Shown here one piece after another: positions 42,481 through 53,655 of a stretch of DNA of 64,000 nt (position 1 is the first letter of the stretch; every line of letters begins with the position of its first letter). The stretch is from Aquatica leii (taxonomy: Eukaryota; Arthropoda; Insecta; Coleoptera; Lampyridae). The stretch covers positions 22,085,533 through 22,149,532 of the forward strand of contig CM069439.1 in NCBI GenBank assembly GCA_035610365.1, given 5' to 3'. Made by a program: the position numbers and the translations under genes. Under the pieces are notes generated by a model. The model had not been told where the DNA came from and searched no databases. It was given only the letters and a program-made list of their open reading frames with translations.

Positions 42481-43054
42481 CATCAGTTAACATAAATAAA
42501 AATATCTGTGGTCTCGCTATCACACAAGCTTAGCGTTTGTCACACGTCGCAGTGATCATTTTCAAAGCCCGGAACAAACTGATTAATTGCGCCGTAAAGT
42601 TTCGCTTTTATTGGTTTCCAAATCTCCGTTAAAAAAAAATCCAAATGATGTCGAATGTGTACCTACAAATTATAGCGCGATCATTCATTTTATACTCATA
42701 AATTCATAATTTATGCAAAAGTCGTCGTTTTAAAAGGCTAGTAATGGGTCGTATATTGAATCTTGTTTTTATGTAAAAAATTATATGAAATACAGATAAC
42801 AGATCGGAAAAAAATAAACACAATTAGAAAAGTTGAAACAAAAGTCGACCAGAAGCACGTTTCAATGAAAGCTGGTCTAAGGACATAAAATATGAAGAGA
42901 CGTCACGTTTTGGACCGTTAAAATAAACCCAAATAAAATTCTATTTGCTTGCCTGCAAAGAGTTCTACATGTCTTCATGCTGTTATACAATTTTGTCTGA
43001 CTCACTTGTTTCGAAAACTTTGTGCTTGTTGTTAGTTGAGAAAATTTATTCTAA
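42481..43054. other. unassigned spacer
   Basis: A less AT-rich patch at 42500-42600 has no recognised coding or repeat signature. Confidence 0.4.
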
Positions 43055-44775
43055 AATATTTTGTATTTTATTGTTATGCTGAAAAAGAAATAATAGAAAA
43101 TTTTTTGATTTATCAAAATCGGAAGGCATTGAAGAGGCGCGTCGTCTAATTTTTGAGGACAACGAACCCAGTGCCGATGTTTTATGCAAACATTTTGATG
43201 AATCTGTTAAATCAGGTTCAGATGATAATGTTGAAACGAAGTCAGTTGATTTAAACACCGATCATGAGGTTAGTGATAATAAAGAAGAATTTGAAGAATC
43301 GTGTTCTTATATAAAAATTGTAGGCAAACATGGCACACTATGGAAAAAAAATTACAAAAACTCGTCTTCATAATGTTCTTATAAAATTATTTGGTATAGC
43401 AGGAAAGGCTGCGAGGAATACCTAAAGTGAACTCGAAGGTTGGAATCTAATTTTTACAAAATATATTCTAAATTTATTAGTGCAATACACTAACCAATAC
43501 ATCGACATTATTCAAGAAAAGCTTGGAATGGAAAGAAACTCCCGACTTACAAACAAAACAGAAATTAAAACATTTTTAGGATTTTTGTATTTAGCAGATG
43601 TATTTTAAGAAGGTCATCAACTACTTTTTTCTAGGCGACTGATCGGTTAGGAATAAACATTTTTTAAATAGTAATGTCTAAAATACCCTTTAGATTTTTG
43701 ATAAAATGTTTAAGATTTGACGATAAAGACACCAGAGGAACGTGACGTGAACTCGATAAATTGACTGCAGTAAGGTACCTTTTTTGCCGTTTTTGTCGAA
43801 AATTGTCAAACACACTATAATTTCGGCCAAAATGCTACAATTGATGAAATGTTGCCTGGATTTAAAGGTCAATATATTCCATCGAAACCAAACAAACATG
43901 GAATAAAAATATTTTGTCTTACCGATGCCAAACTGTACTATACCGCTAATATGGAAATATACTACGCCCAACAGCCGGAAGATCCTTTTTGCTAATCTCT
44001 TTTATCGAATTTGATAGTAATGCGGCCTTGTAAACCAATTTTTGGATCCGGCCGAACCATTACCGCGGATAACACGTTTACCAGTTTGAAGCTAGAGAAA
44101 CAACTGGAAAAGATAAGTTTGCTTATGTGGGTACAATACAAAAACATAAAAGGAAACTTTCTTCAACTTTTGTGTCGTCAAAAAGTCGTGCTTGTTTTAG
44201 CAGCATTTTTGGATATACAAAATAATCTGAAAAAGGAAAAATTCGTTACGTCGCTATCTAGCATGCATGTTTCTTCAACAGAAGTTACTAAAAACCTCGA
44301 GGAGAATATGGAAATTATTTTATTTTATAACGTTACAAAATTGGGCGTAGACGTGGTTGACAAACTTTGCGCAACTTATGATGTTAGCCGATTGACAAGA
44401 AAGTGGTTAATAGTAATTTTGTACCTCTTTATTATAGAATAATTTTTCTCGCAAATCAACATGAATTTGTTTCAAAAAGGAAATTTTTGAAAAAACTGGT
44501 TTTAACTTTAGTAAAAAAAGCAATTACGAATTTGAGCCTTAATTGCAAGTCTTCCGGTCAAAATAAAAAAAATGTTAGAGAAATTAACCTTCAAAACGAA
44601 CCAGAGCCGGGAAGACCAAGAGCGTCAAAAAGACAATCTTGTCAAATGTGGTATCAACACAGTAAAAAAACATCATTCAACGCTTATAGCTGTGTGGCAT
44701 CACTTTATGGTTGAAACAACATTCAAAATTTAATTTGTAAAAACTGTCTCGATGCTAATGAGGAGGTTTAAAAAT
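43055..44775 (+). pseudogene. piggyBac-like transposase relic
   Basis: The plus strand carries an acidic N-terminus (DNVETKSVDLNTDHE), KHGTLWKKN, GIAGKAARN, ELEGWNLIFTKYI, KTFLGFLYLADVF and LRFDDKDTRG, then IDEMLPGFKGQYI (first catalytic Asp), GSGRTITADNTFTSLKL (second catalytic Asp, about 44050), VILFYNVTKLGVDVVDKL and TYDVSRLTRKW (about 44345-44405). A C-terminal region with CQMW, CVAS and CKNC follows, probably the cysteine-rich zinc domain. At least four frame breaks or stops (for example after LADVF and after EDPFC) inactivate it. No TTAA-flanked terminal repeats were recognised. Intact enzymes excise precisely at TTAA. Confidence 0.75.
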
Positions 44776-44951
44776 CAAACTGTATTACGTTAAACTTTCT
44801 ATTATATCTATTGTACAATGAAAATAAACTTTATAGGTTATGACTATGGATGATTTTTGTTACGTAACTGCATATTGCTTATACAATCGTGTAGGAACTC
44901 ATTCAGTATTTATTAATTCAAATTTCGCCTAAAGCACGCAACATATACGTA

Positions 44952-47795
44952 CAGCCATAGTCATTGGAAATGTCCCTAAAATGAGCAATACCGTACGTTC
45001 AGTCACATTCTAATAGTATTAGTCGTATTTATACCTGTAAATATATCCTAAGGTTATGGTTTTTTCTTTGTCGTATAAATACAAAAAGGTGATTACCATT
45101 ACTTAATTTTGGATGTATTTCTCAAATCATACGAAAAGGCTTTCAAATATTACTCTCAAATAAACGTTTTATAAAGCCAAAATTTTCTTTATATTTTTTG
45201 TGCGAATTAAAAAACAAACACTTTTTTTCTAATTTTGAAACACAATTTATTAACATATTTTTAATAAACATAAGACATACTATATCGTCAAATTTTTAGG
45301 TAATAAATGTTTTGAATAAAAAATTGCCGAAATTATATTTCCAAATTATTTAAAAAGTATTTGTTACGTCTAAATTTTAACTATTAATATAATTTATTGA
45401 AATGTGTGTTCTGATAGTCACATTATTTTTGTATTTTTGTATGGCTTATCAGACCTGGAGTAATGTTTGGTTATAAAAATATGCAGCGTTTGTTACTATA
45501 ATTTATAAACAATTTTTCTTATATAGTAATTAATAAGTAACAACGATACTTGTTTTTTGTTATAAAATAACTGTTTATTTTTTCAATTTCTTAATTTGAA
45601 TGTTGGTCCGGTTTATGTAAAAGTAGGTATTGTACCGGATATGCATCCTAGAGTTAAGCGGATTAACAAATACCTCACTTATTAATGATGTGTTGTAATC
45701 AAAGTGCGGCAATGCTCATTTTAAAGACATTTAATAGTATTGATCGTATTGACATCTATAAATATACCTTAAGGTTATGGCTTTTTGTTTGTCGTATAAA
45801 TACAAAAAGGTGATTACTATTTATAAAAATTGTATATGTGTTTCTTAAAATAATACGTGTAAACTTAAATATTACTCTGAAACGAACGTTTTATGAAACC
45901 ACAACTGCTTTTATGTTTTTGTGCAAATTAGTAAACAATTCTAGCGGATATGCATCTTAGGATTTAGAGGATTAATAAATACCTCACTTATTAATGAGTT
46001 TCATAATTACTTTTTGTAAATATATTATCAAGTTATGGTCTTTTGTCGTATAAATATAAATTTTTTATTTACAAAATTGTAATATAAATTGGGAGTTCCT
46101 AGTGGTAACATCATTGTTTATGTGATTATAATATTTTGTGAATATGCCTCTAAGATTAAGACAAATGAATTCTACATTAGAGTTAAGAGCAAGTATTGTT
46201 GGGATGGCACAAGCAGGAATGTCACCTCGAATAATATCACAACATGTTGACTTATTGGTAAGCATTTTTCTAAAGTATATTTTTTACAATGCTTTGCAAC
46301 ACAGTCAGCATGTATTAAATATGATCACTAACAATACTATTTAATAAGATATTGGAATCTATTAAATTGACGTCAAAGTTTTAAATAGATATATAATGTA
46401 TAATGGCTTTTTATTTTGTACTAATGATACATTACAAAATCCTTTTACAACTTGCCAAAAAATAAAAAAAACGCTGAATATTAATGCTGTTTCCACCATT
46501 CAGAGACGTTTACACGAACCAAATTTACATTGTGGAAAACCGGCAAGTAAACTTAACATTACAGAGCGTCATGCTGCAGCTCGGTTGCGCTTTTGTCGCC
46601 AATATTTAAATTTGGATTGGAGTACTGTTATCTTCACAGATGAAAAAGTATTTTCTAGCACTGAGCAATGTCCAACTACAGTGTGGAAACCACAAAACCC
46701 TCGTTTTAATATAGAGCATGTTTTGCGCAATAGGCAAAGTGGTAGAGTCCAGTCCAGAAGAGTTAGTGCAAGTGACGCCACTTCGATTTACTTCAGAGCA
46801 ATACCTGAATATTTTAGATAATATCTTGATACCTTCTGTGAGAAGAATATTTCCACAAGATGAGCTGGAAATTATTCAAGTAGTCCAGAATAATTCTCCT
46901 ATTCATACAGCACGAATTGTTAGGGACTGGATTGAAAATCAAAACGAAGTTGAAATAATTGAATGGCCAGCGAGATCACCAGATATGAACCCAATTGAAA
47001 ATATGTAGGGTGCAATGATCAGAAACTGGGATAGTGATATTCAATTTAAAACACCTGAAAATATTATCCAACATTCACAATTAGTTTGGGAACGTTTTCG
47101 GAGATCACAGTTGTGTGAAAATTTAGTAAACTCTATGCACAAAGTATTAATTATTTCTATACACCTTTTTTATTGTTATTGTTTTTTATATGATAATATG
47201 TTTTTTATTTAATTATATTATTAAAATAAACTGCAGCATGAACTGTAATTATAAACGTATGCTTATTTATTAATATTTTATTAACGCAAAAGTGAGTAAT
47301 ACCTAAATAATAATTATTAAAATAATAATAATAATAATTAATGCGAAAATGTATTTATGATACTCACAAATATTTATTCTTACACCGGAAAATTCTGTTT
47401 CACTTTATTTATAAATAATTTTACACATACAGCGAAATATTAATGGTACCTATGTAAAATTGTTTTTATAAAATCAGTAATTAGATTATTATTAACAATT
47501 TACCTTAATTTTATACGTTCAAAATTTTACTATTAATAAGTATGTATCTAAAATTATAGAAAGAAATGTGTGTTTTTTATTCGCATAAAAATATAAATAC
47601 GGTCATAAAAGTAATACTATTTTCTTATGGTTTGAGAAATTCATGTCAAATTTAGTAATGGTAATCCCTTTTTTATTTACAAGACAAAAGGAAATCACCT
47701 CAAGGTATATTTACAAGTATAAATAATGGTAATACTATTAGAATGTGACTGAAAATGCGGTAATGTTCATTTTAGGGTTCCAATGACTATGGCTG
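44952..47795 (+). mobile_element. 2.8-kb Tc1-like transposon with long TIRs and repeated end segments
   Basis: The ends CAGCCATAGTCATTGGAA and its complement lie at 44952 and 47795, each flanked by TA. The inverted repeats run about 110 bp (CCCTAAAATGA, TTCAGTCACATTCTAATAG, GTAAATATA). Parts of the left end recur in direct orientation at about 45705-45830 and 46010-46060. The transposase relic occupies 46144-47170. Confidence 0.8.
46144..47170 (+). pseudogene. Tc1-like DDE transposase relic
   Basis: The start MPLRLRQMNSTLELRASI, then VGMAQAGMSPR, is an N-terminal helix-turn-helix. This is followed after about 170 bp by TINAVSTIQRRLHEPNL-like and VIFTDEKVFSS (first catalytic Asp), VVQNNSPIHTA (second position, Asp replaced by Asn) and EWPARSPDMNPIENM-stop (third position Glu kept; the conserved Trp codon is TAG at about 47006). 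The gap after SQHVDLL begins GTAAGC and may be an intron or a deletion. Another frameshift lies near 46780. The enzyme is inactive. Confidence 0.8.
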
Positions 47796-47919
47796 TACAT
47801 GTATTTGAGAGATACAGCAAAACTAACCGCCTTACAGAAAACTGCGCGATTAATAGAGGGCTAATACGGTTTCTATTGTAATTGTTTGCGACTAACATCT
47901 TGGTTAGATGATTTTACTC

Positions 47920-48780
47920 TTCTTAAAGAAGCTCTATAGATGAATGAATTTCTACTGATAGTTTCTGAAAAACGTGATGGTGAAACAGTTGATCTAAATA
48001 TCTATCCGTATGGGTAGGTTTTTGATAAACTAAATCTTATCATGAAAAATCTTCATTTCGATTAACTAAAACGTCAAAAACTAGTAAAAACAAGTTTTTT
48101 TCTACTTCTACAGTAAAAACGAATATTTTGATGAATTGAATTTAAATGACATAAAAACTCGAGTATATAAAGATCATGTTGCCAAATGACAAAGGTGTCA
48201 TCAACATGCTTGTTGGATAAAGCTTTTTTCTCAAAATTTTCTATAAATCTATTAGCAACAGTCCATGGCGGTTTTTGATGTTTGTGAGTAAATCTTTTCT
48301 CGAAAAGTAAAATATGTAGACGTCAATGTCAGTCGGTTGCAAACAAAAATTCTGAACAAAATCCTCAGAATTTGGTAGAAATTACTGTCTTCTTTGCTAA
48401 AAGTATTAATAAACTTGCAAAATATTTAGAGATCTTATAAGTAGTTGGGTTTATAGCGTTGACAATAGGTCAAAGAGAATTATTAGACTTATGAATTTAC
48501 GTAATTAAATCAAGGCGTTTTAGAATCTTTGGTAATAAAAGTTTTTTGTCGGCTTCACTAATTGAAGACTCTTTCATAAATTTAGAAAGAGCTTTTTTAA
48601 TAAATGAAGAAAGATTTTTAGAAATTATTTTATACGACTCGTCTGAGGGGCTATGGTAGATTTTGTTATCATAATCGGATTTATTCATAATAACAGTAGT
48701 GTTTCTTTTAAGTATGACTATAGATTAATCTGGTTTAAAAAAATGTAATGCAAAAAATTTTGAGTTTGGAATGTTACTTT
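47920..48780 (-). pseudogene. Penelope-like element RT relic
   Basis: In minus-strand order: NTTVIMNKSDYDNKIYHS (about 48700; family KGNxxVIMDKxDYxxK), SFIKKALSKFMKESS and ADKKLLLPK (48497-48600), then after a degraded part KPPWTVANRFIENFEKKAL, HVDDTFVIWQHD (about 48180-48230, catalytic VDD), LEFLCHLNSIHQNIRF, and later KTYPYG-stop-IFR. The YGLPKxHK block is lost. It is related to 25.8-26.2 kb. Confidence 0.7.
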
Positions 48781-49084
48781 AAGTAATTTTTGACTAACGA
48801 GGCATTTTTGTAGTTTCAAAGCCGATTTCTTCTGCAAGAAGCTGATGAACTACTTGGATAGAAGCTTCTACTGTTAATACAATTTTACCAATACAAAGTG
48901 GTTATAGAACAAATACAAAGTTAAATCCTTTGAACAAAATAGCTGTTCCTGAACAATAAGCATGAAGATAAATTTATCACAGTCTTGAGTTTTGTTTCTG
49001 CATCGGCGACAGGTTTTGGAGATAGTAATTTATTAATTTTTTTAAGATGATTACTTGTAATTATTTATTGTTATTCTTTTTCAA

Positions 49085-49215
49085 TCTGACGGCGTTTATA
49101 GCATTCCTTGCTATTGTGGTCGTGCATACATAGGAGAAACGTGTAGAAGCGTGAGAATTCGTATTCGTATTTGTAAGAACTTGCACTATCACAAAAAGTC
49201 TGTATTTTTATTCTA
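49085..49215 (+). pseudogene. Penelope-like GIY-YIG nuclease fragment
   Basis: The plus strand reads DGVYSIPCYCGRAYIGETCR then SVRIRIR. It matches the GIYxIPCxCGxxYIGETxRS core of the PLE nuclease (compare 55440-55510). The catalytic Tyr pair and Arg are present, but the fragment is isolated, is opposite in orientation to the neighbouring RT relic, and lacks the C-terminal part. Confidence 0.7.
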
Positions 49216-52200
49216 TATTTAGACTGGAAGTGTAATATTTAAAAGTACAACGTTCTCTAAAATCAATTATTTGTTTGTCAACAGTTACATTACAACTAGA
49301 ATTATAGAGTTATAATAATTTTTAATACATTGTTCCCAAAATGCTTTTATTGGTGCTAATTTGTCACTTTCCTTTCTACAAACAAATAAACACCGGTTAA
49401 GTTAATAATAGAAAACGTATGTAATGGCATCTTCAATATAATATCAAGTGTTGAGTTTATATTTACTTAAACCGAAGACTTGATATCCCGTATCTTAGAA
49501 GTACTATATCTTGTTAAGTTAGGTGTAATGCATGTTTGAACTTGTAAATATGACAAATCGACAGCAACTTTGAAACTAATTCCAACAAACGAAATTGGTC
49601 TGAACTTGTTCGTACAAGAAGTTATGCATAAAATACGTTTTTAAGTATAAACTACTAATGCAATTTAAGATAGTAACAAACTCTATTTTACAGATTTATG
49701 TTAAATGGATCCGAAAAGTACATGTATAACAAAGTTAATTTTCTAGGAAATAAAATATTCGTTTATAGAAATTAAAAAAACTAGCAAAATATAGCAAAAA
49801 TGTTTTTGTTTAGGGTCATATAGATTCATGCAGAACGGCAGGGTTAAACCATTATTTTCATCTAAATTTTATAGAAGGTTTTATTTATTGTTTAATTAGG
49901 ATATGTATTATTAAAAATTAACTACTGTGGTCTACTCGGGTTCCAATAACTCTACTCTATCACTACTTGTGAGTGGTTTTTTATTTAAAATAAGTCAAAA
50001 GTGTTTGTATGTACTCTTTCTGTTACTGTTGCTAAAAATGTCAGTTTTTGTATTTGTTGATATGTGTTTAAAATGTTTTAAATGTTGATTAAATTGTTTT
50101 GCGAACAAGCAGTAAAACTGCGTAAGGGTTAAAAGGTTCAAATCGTTTAAATAATTAGGCAACAAACCGATAAAATAGAAAATAAATACTCTCTCAATTT
50201 CCTTAAATAACTTATAATCTTCTGCGACATTAAACATGCGTTTGCGGTAAATACTTGAAGTATTTTTTTTAACTATTACTAGTTCTTAAATTTTTGACTA
50301 ACAACTTTAAAATTTACAGAAATACTTGTTAACACAAAAATAGTATTATAAATTTACGCTTTTATAACTGCATTTTAAATGACTGTATTTTAAGTTTCCT
50401 AACCCTTGTCTCGGTTGAAGTTGTTAAATTATTTAGTAATATAAATAATATTTTAAATAAAAATTTTATAAAACAAGTAAGACTTATAGTTAAAAAAATC
50501 ATACAATGGTGAAAAAACAGATATTGTCAAAAATAATGATCGATGACGTATTTGACTATATTTATGTTAGAGTCCATGTCACATAAAAACACGACTGTTA
50601 ATCATAATGGTTTTGTTTAACATTTATAAAATTGATTTTACATTTGTTTCAAGGTGATAACTACTTCTAAAAATTGTCTTAAAGATTTCTATTCTTATTC
50701 TTTGCGTGAAATAAAAAATAATAAGACAAAAACAATTAAATAAAATGCCAATGCAGTACTAATAAAGATTCACTTTAAAGCTGTAGATAAAAACTACACT
50801 TTGTTTGTATTTAACCCATCTCTGTTGATATGATTGAGAAACTTTGTTTATTATAAATGCATTATATCTAAATCTTTAAATGTAATTCTGTACCAAATTG
50901 TACCGTACCGTATTTTTAACAGAGTAATGTGCGCTCATTAGACGCATTTAAATAGTAACAAAAAAAAACATAAGTTTAACACTCATTTATTAATTAGTTA
51001 AAATTATTTAACAATGATACAAACATGGATGTTGTGATAATGAAAAATTATTTGACTATTTGTATTCATCCTGTACAATTCTACAACTAACATATGATAA
51101 ACAAATTGCAGATAAATTTATTTATAGTAGTTTTTTGTATCATTTTAATTATACGTAATACAAAATTTCTTTTTTAAAACTTTTATTGGTCGTTATTTCT
51201 TTAATCACTGTTCAGAAAAGAGCAAAGATGTGAGCCAAAATTAGTTAAAGTTAATTCAAATTCAGATTACTTTTTCTTGTATAGCCTTAGTTTTAGAATT
51301 GAGCCATATTACTTTTTTTTAATTACTTTTATCAACTTTCTTGTTCAATAACTAAAATCATAAAAATGACAAAATTTTATCATATATTTTATGAGCTATT
51401 ACGTAAATAAAATGTAGATTTTGTGAAAATTTTACAAACCTCAAGTTTCGCAACTTCTCAAAAGGTTGAAAATAACGATTTGTCGGAAATAACAAGGTGT
51501 TGGTAGAAAAGCTTAGTACTTTACCAAATCATAAATAAAAGAAAAATTGATACGCGTATTTTACGGTATCGTTATTATGATAAATAAACAGCTAAAAAAA
51601 TGTTAACAAATATTTTAACTAAACAATAATTTGAATCTTTTAAATTAATTAAAATGTTTATATTTTAATTGCATTAAATAAAGCAGCACATATGGTGCTT
51701 TTTTAGTATCAATATCAGTTTGAGTTAAAGATAATTGTACCCTACACGTATTTGCACATTTTTGCATAATAATTCAATTATTTTTTATGTAGTTTTAAAA
51801 CAAATTTTAGTAACATTTTATTATTCTGCTCGTTTTAAATTTAAAATTAAAAAAAATGAATACGTTTGCTTAATATTGCTACCAACTTAAATTTAATTTA
51901 TTTAGTTTTATAGATGTTTCTTTATATAACTAATTTAACTGTAATTAAAATACATCACAAATTAAGAAAATTATAACTAACTAATTAATAACACAATAAC
52001 TTAATAAATTAATTTATGAAACACTTTAAAAGTCGATTTATATAATCATTCTTGTCGACAAGCGTGTTACTTTCAAACACACTAAATATGCAATTTTATT
52101 TATGTGAGCAAATGTAACAAACAAAAGATGTTATTAAAGAAAGGTTTAAATTAAAACAACTAAAAAACAATTATCTTGCTTGGTGCTCAATGGAGACGAG

Positions 52201-53389
52201 GGTGAGATAATCAAAAATAGAAGCTTGTAACAATTTAGAAATTTCAAAAATGTAAAATAAAAGCCAAAATCAAAAGCGCCAAAAAGGTTTTGCAGCTTGA
52301 ATAAGTTTCTCGGCTACTCCAAATAAAACTCACCTTTTTAAAGTGTATTAAAACTAAATTTTAAACACTATAGGTTTTAGTAAAAACTTTTTTACAATTT
52401 AAAAATTAAATATTATTAAATTAAAAAAAAAAATAAAAAACCAAATTATAAGTTTAATTAATTAAACTAGACACAAAACACACAAAAACAAAAAAATATG
52501 ACAGTAATTTAATAATTTAAACAATGTTAAAACGAAAACAAATTTAAATATGTAGCAAAAACAATAATTTAGAATCAATTTTTTAATACAAAATTAATTA
52601 AAGTTGGAAAGGTCTTGCAAGCATAATAAAAATTTTCTTAACTAAATAAAAATGAACAATCTGAACGTAAAGCAAATAAAATAACATTTACATGTTCAAA
52701 AACATCGGTTCCAAACTCGTAATCAGAAATACATTTTTGGGTAATACAAAAAAAACATAATTGTAATTCAAAACTTAAAATATCAACGCAACTAACAAAC
52801 AATTACATTTTCTTGTTTATTTTTAAGCTTTTCAAACACTTATAGTTACCCAAAGTTATGGAAAATCCAAAATTACTTACAACGGTAATTAATAAAAACC
52901 TTAAATTTACCTACTGTTCTTATTGAGTCGGTTTTTTTGGTTGTAAAAAGGCCTTCAAGGTGGTTAAAACCAAAAGTTTGGTAATTGCAGAGCTGTACTG
53001 AATACATCAGAAGGAGAAGATTTGAAACGACCACGGAATCTTATGGAGAAAGCTTTTTAAGAATTTCTACATTATCGAGTCGTAGATAACAAAAAAACTC
53101 TCTTTTTGAAAAAAATAAGCATAACTTACTTAAAGTAAAAGCAATATAGAATTACAACTTAAATCTTTACTAATATCACTAAATCAAATATTAATGACCG
53201 ACGGAACTAATAAATTATAAAATGCAATCTGAATTTATTTTAACAATAATAGACACAAATGAACTCAAGTCCATTTGTACTGAACAAGTACTTAAGCAAC
53301 AAGATTGAAATTAAAACAAAGATGAAGTTGAAAACGTAAAATGAGTTTGAATATATATACACGGAGACTATTTCTTCTTAAGTCACTTC
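49216..53389. other. AT-rich DNA, no gene seen
   Basis: Long A/T-rich stretches (especially 51.3-52.9 kb) contain only short chance ORFs. I found no repeats, RNA genes or protein motifs. Confidence 0.5.
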
Positions 53390-53395
53390 TATAAA

Positions 53396-53590
53396 GTTTA
53401 GAATCTGGCTTGTTTCACAAGTGGTTTACCTAACTCTGTAGTGATACTTTGTTAGATTTTCGTTTGCTTTTTCAAGTTATCGTTTTCTTTCTTACCTTTT
53501 CAGAGTTTGGATTATGGTTTGTTTCACAAATTCATAACCTAACTTTTGAGAAGTTCTTAGTTAGACTTCGGTTACTTGTTTGAGTTTTGC
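53396..53590 (+). repeat. two imperfect tandem units in the PLE 5' region
   Basis: Two units of about 85 bp align: GTTTAGAATCTGG-CTTGTTTCACAAG (from 53396) and GTTTGGATTATGG-TTTGTTTCACAAA (from about 53507). Both continue with ACCTAACT and end near CAAGTTATCG or GAGTTTTGCG. They precede the hammerhead-like motif, as expected for the repeated leader of a PLE. Confidence 0.6.
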
Positions 53591-53600
53591 GATTTATCTC

Positions 53601-53655
53601 ACGCCCTGATGAAGCCCCTTAAAAAAGTGGGCGAAACGTTGGCAACTTCGGTTAC
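53601..53655 (+). ncRNA. hammerhead-ribozyme-like motif of a PLE
   Basis: CTGATGA (53606-53612), an extra A, the stem GCCC/GGGC (53614-53617 with 53629-53632) and GAAA (53633-53636) form the conserved core and helix II. Helix III would be CGTTGGCAAC-like and helix I GCC/GGT, both weak. PLEs are known to carry small hammerhead ribozymes in their terminal repeats, and the position just before the coding region fits. Self-cleavage activity is uncertain. Confidence 0.55.
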
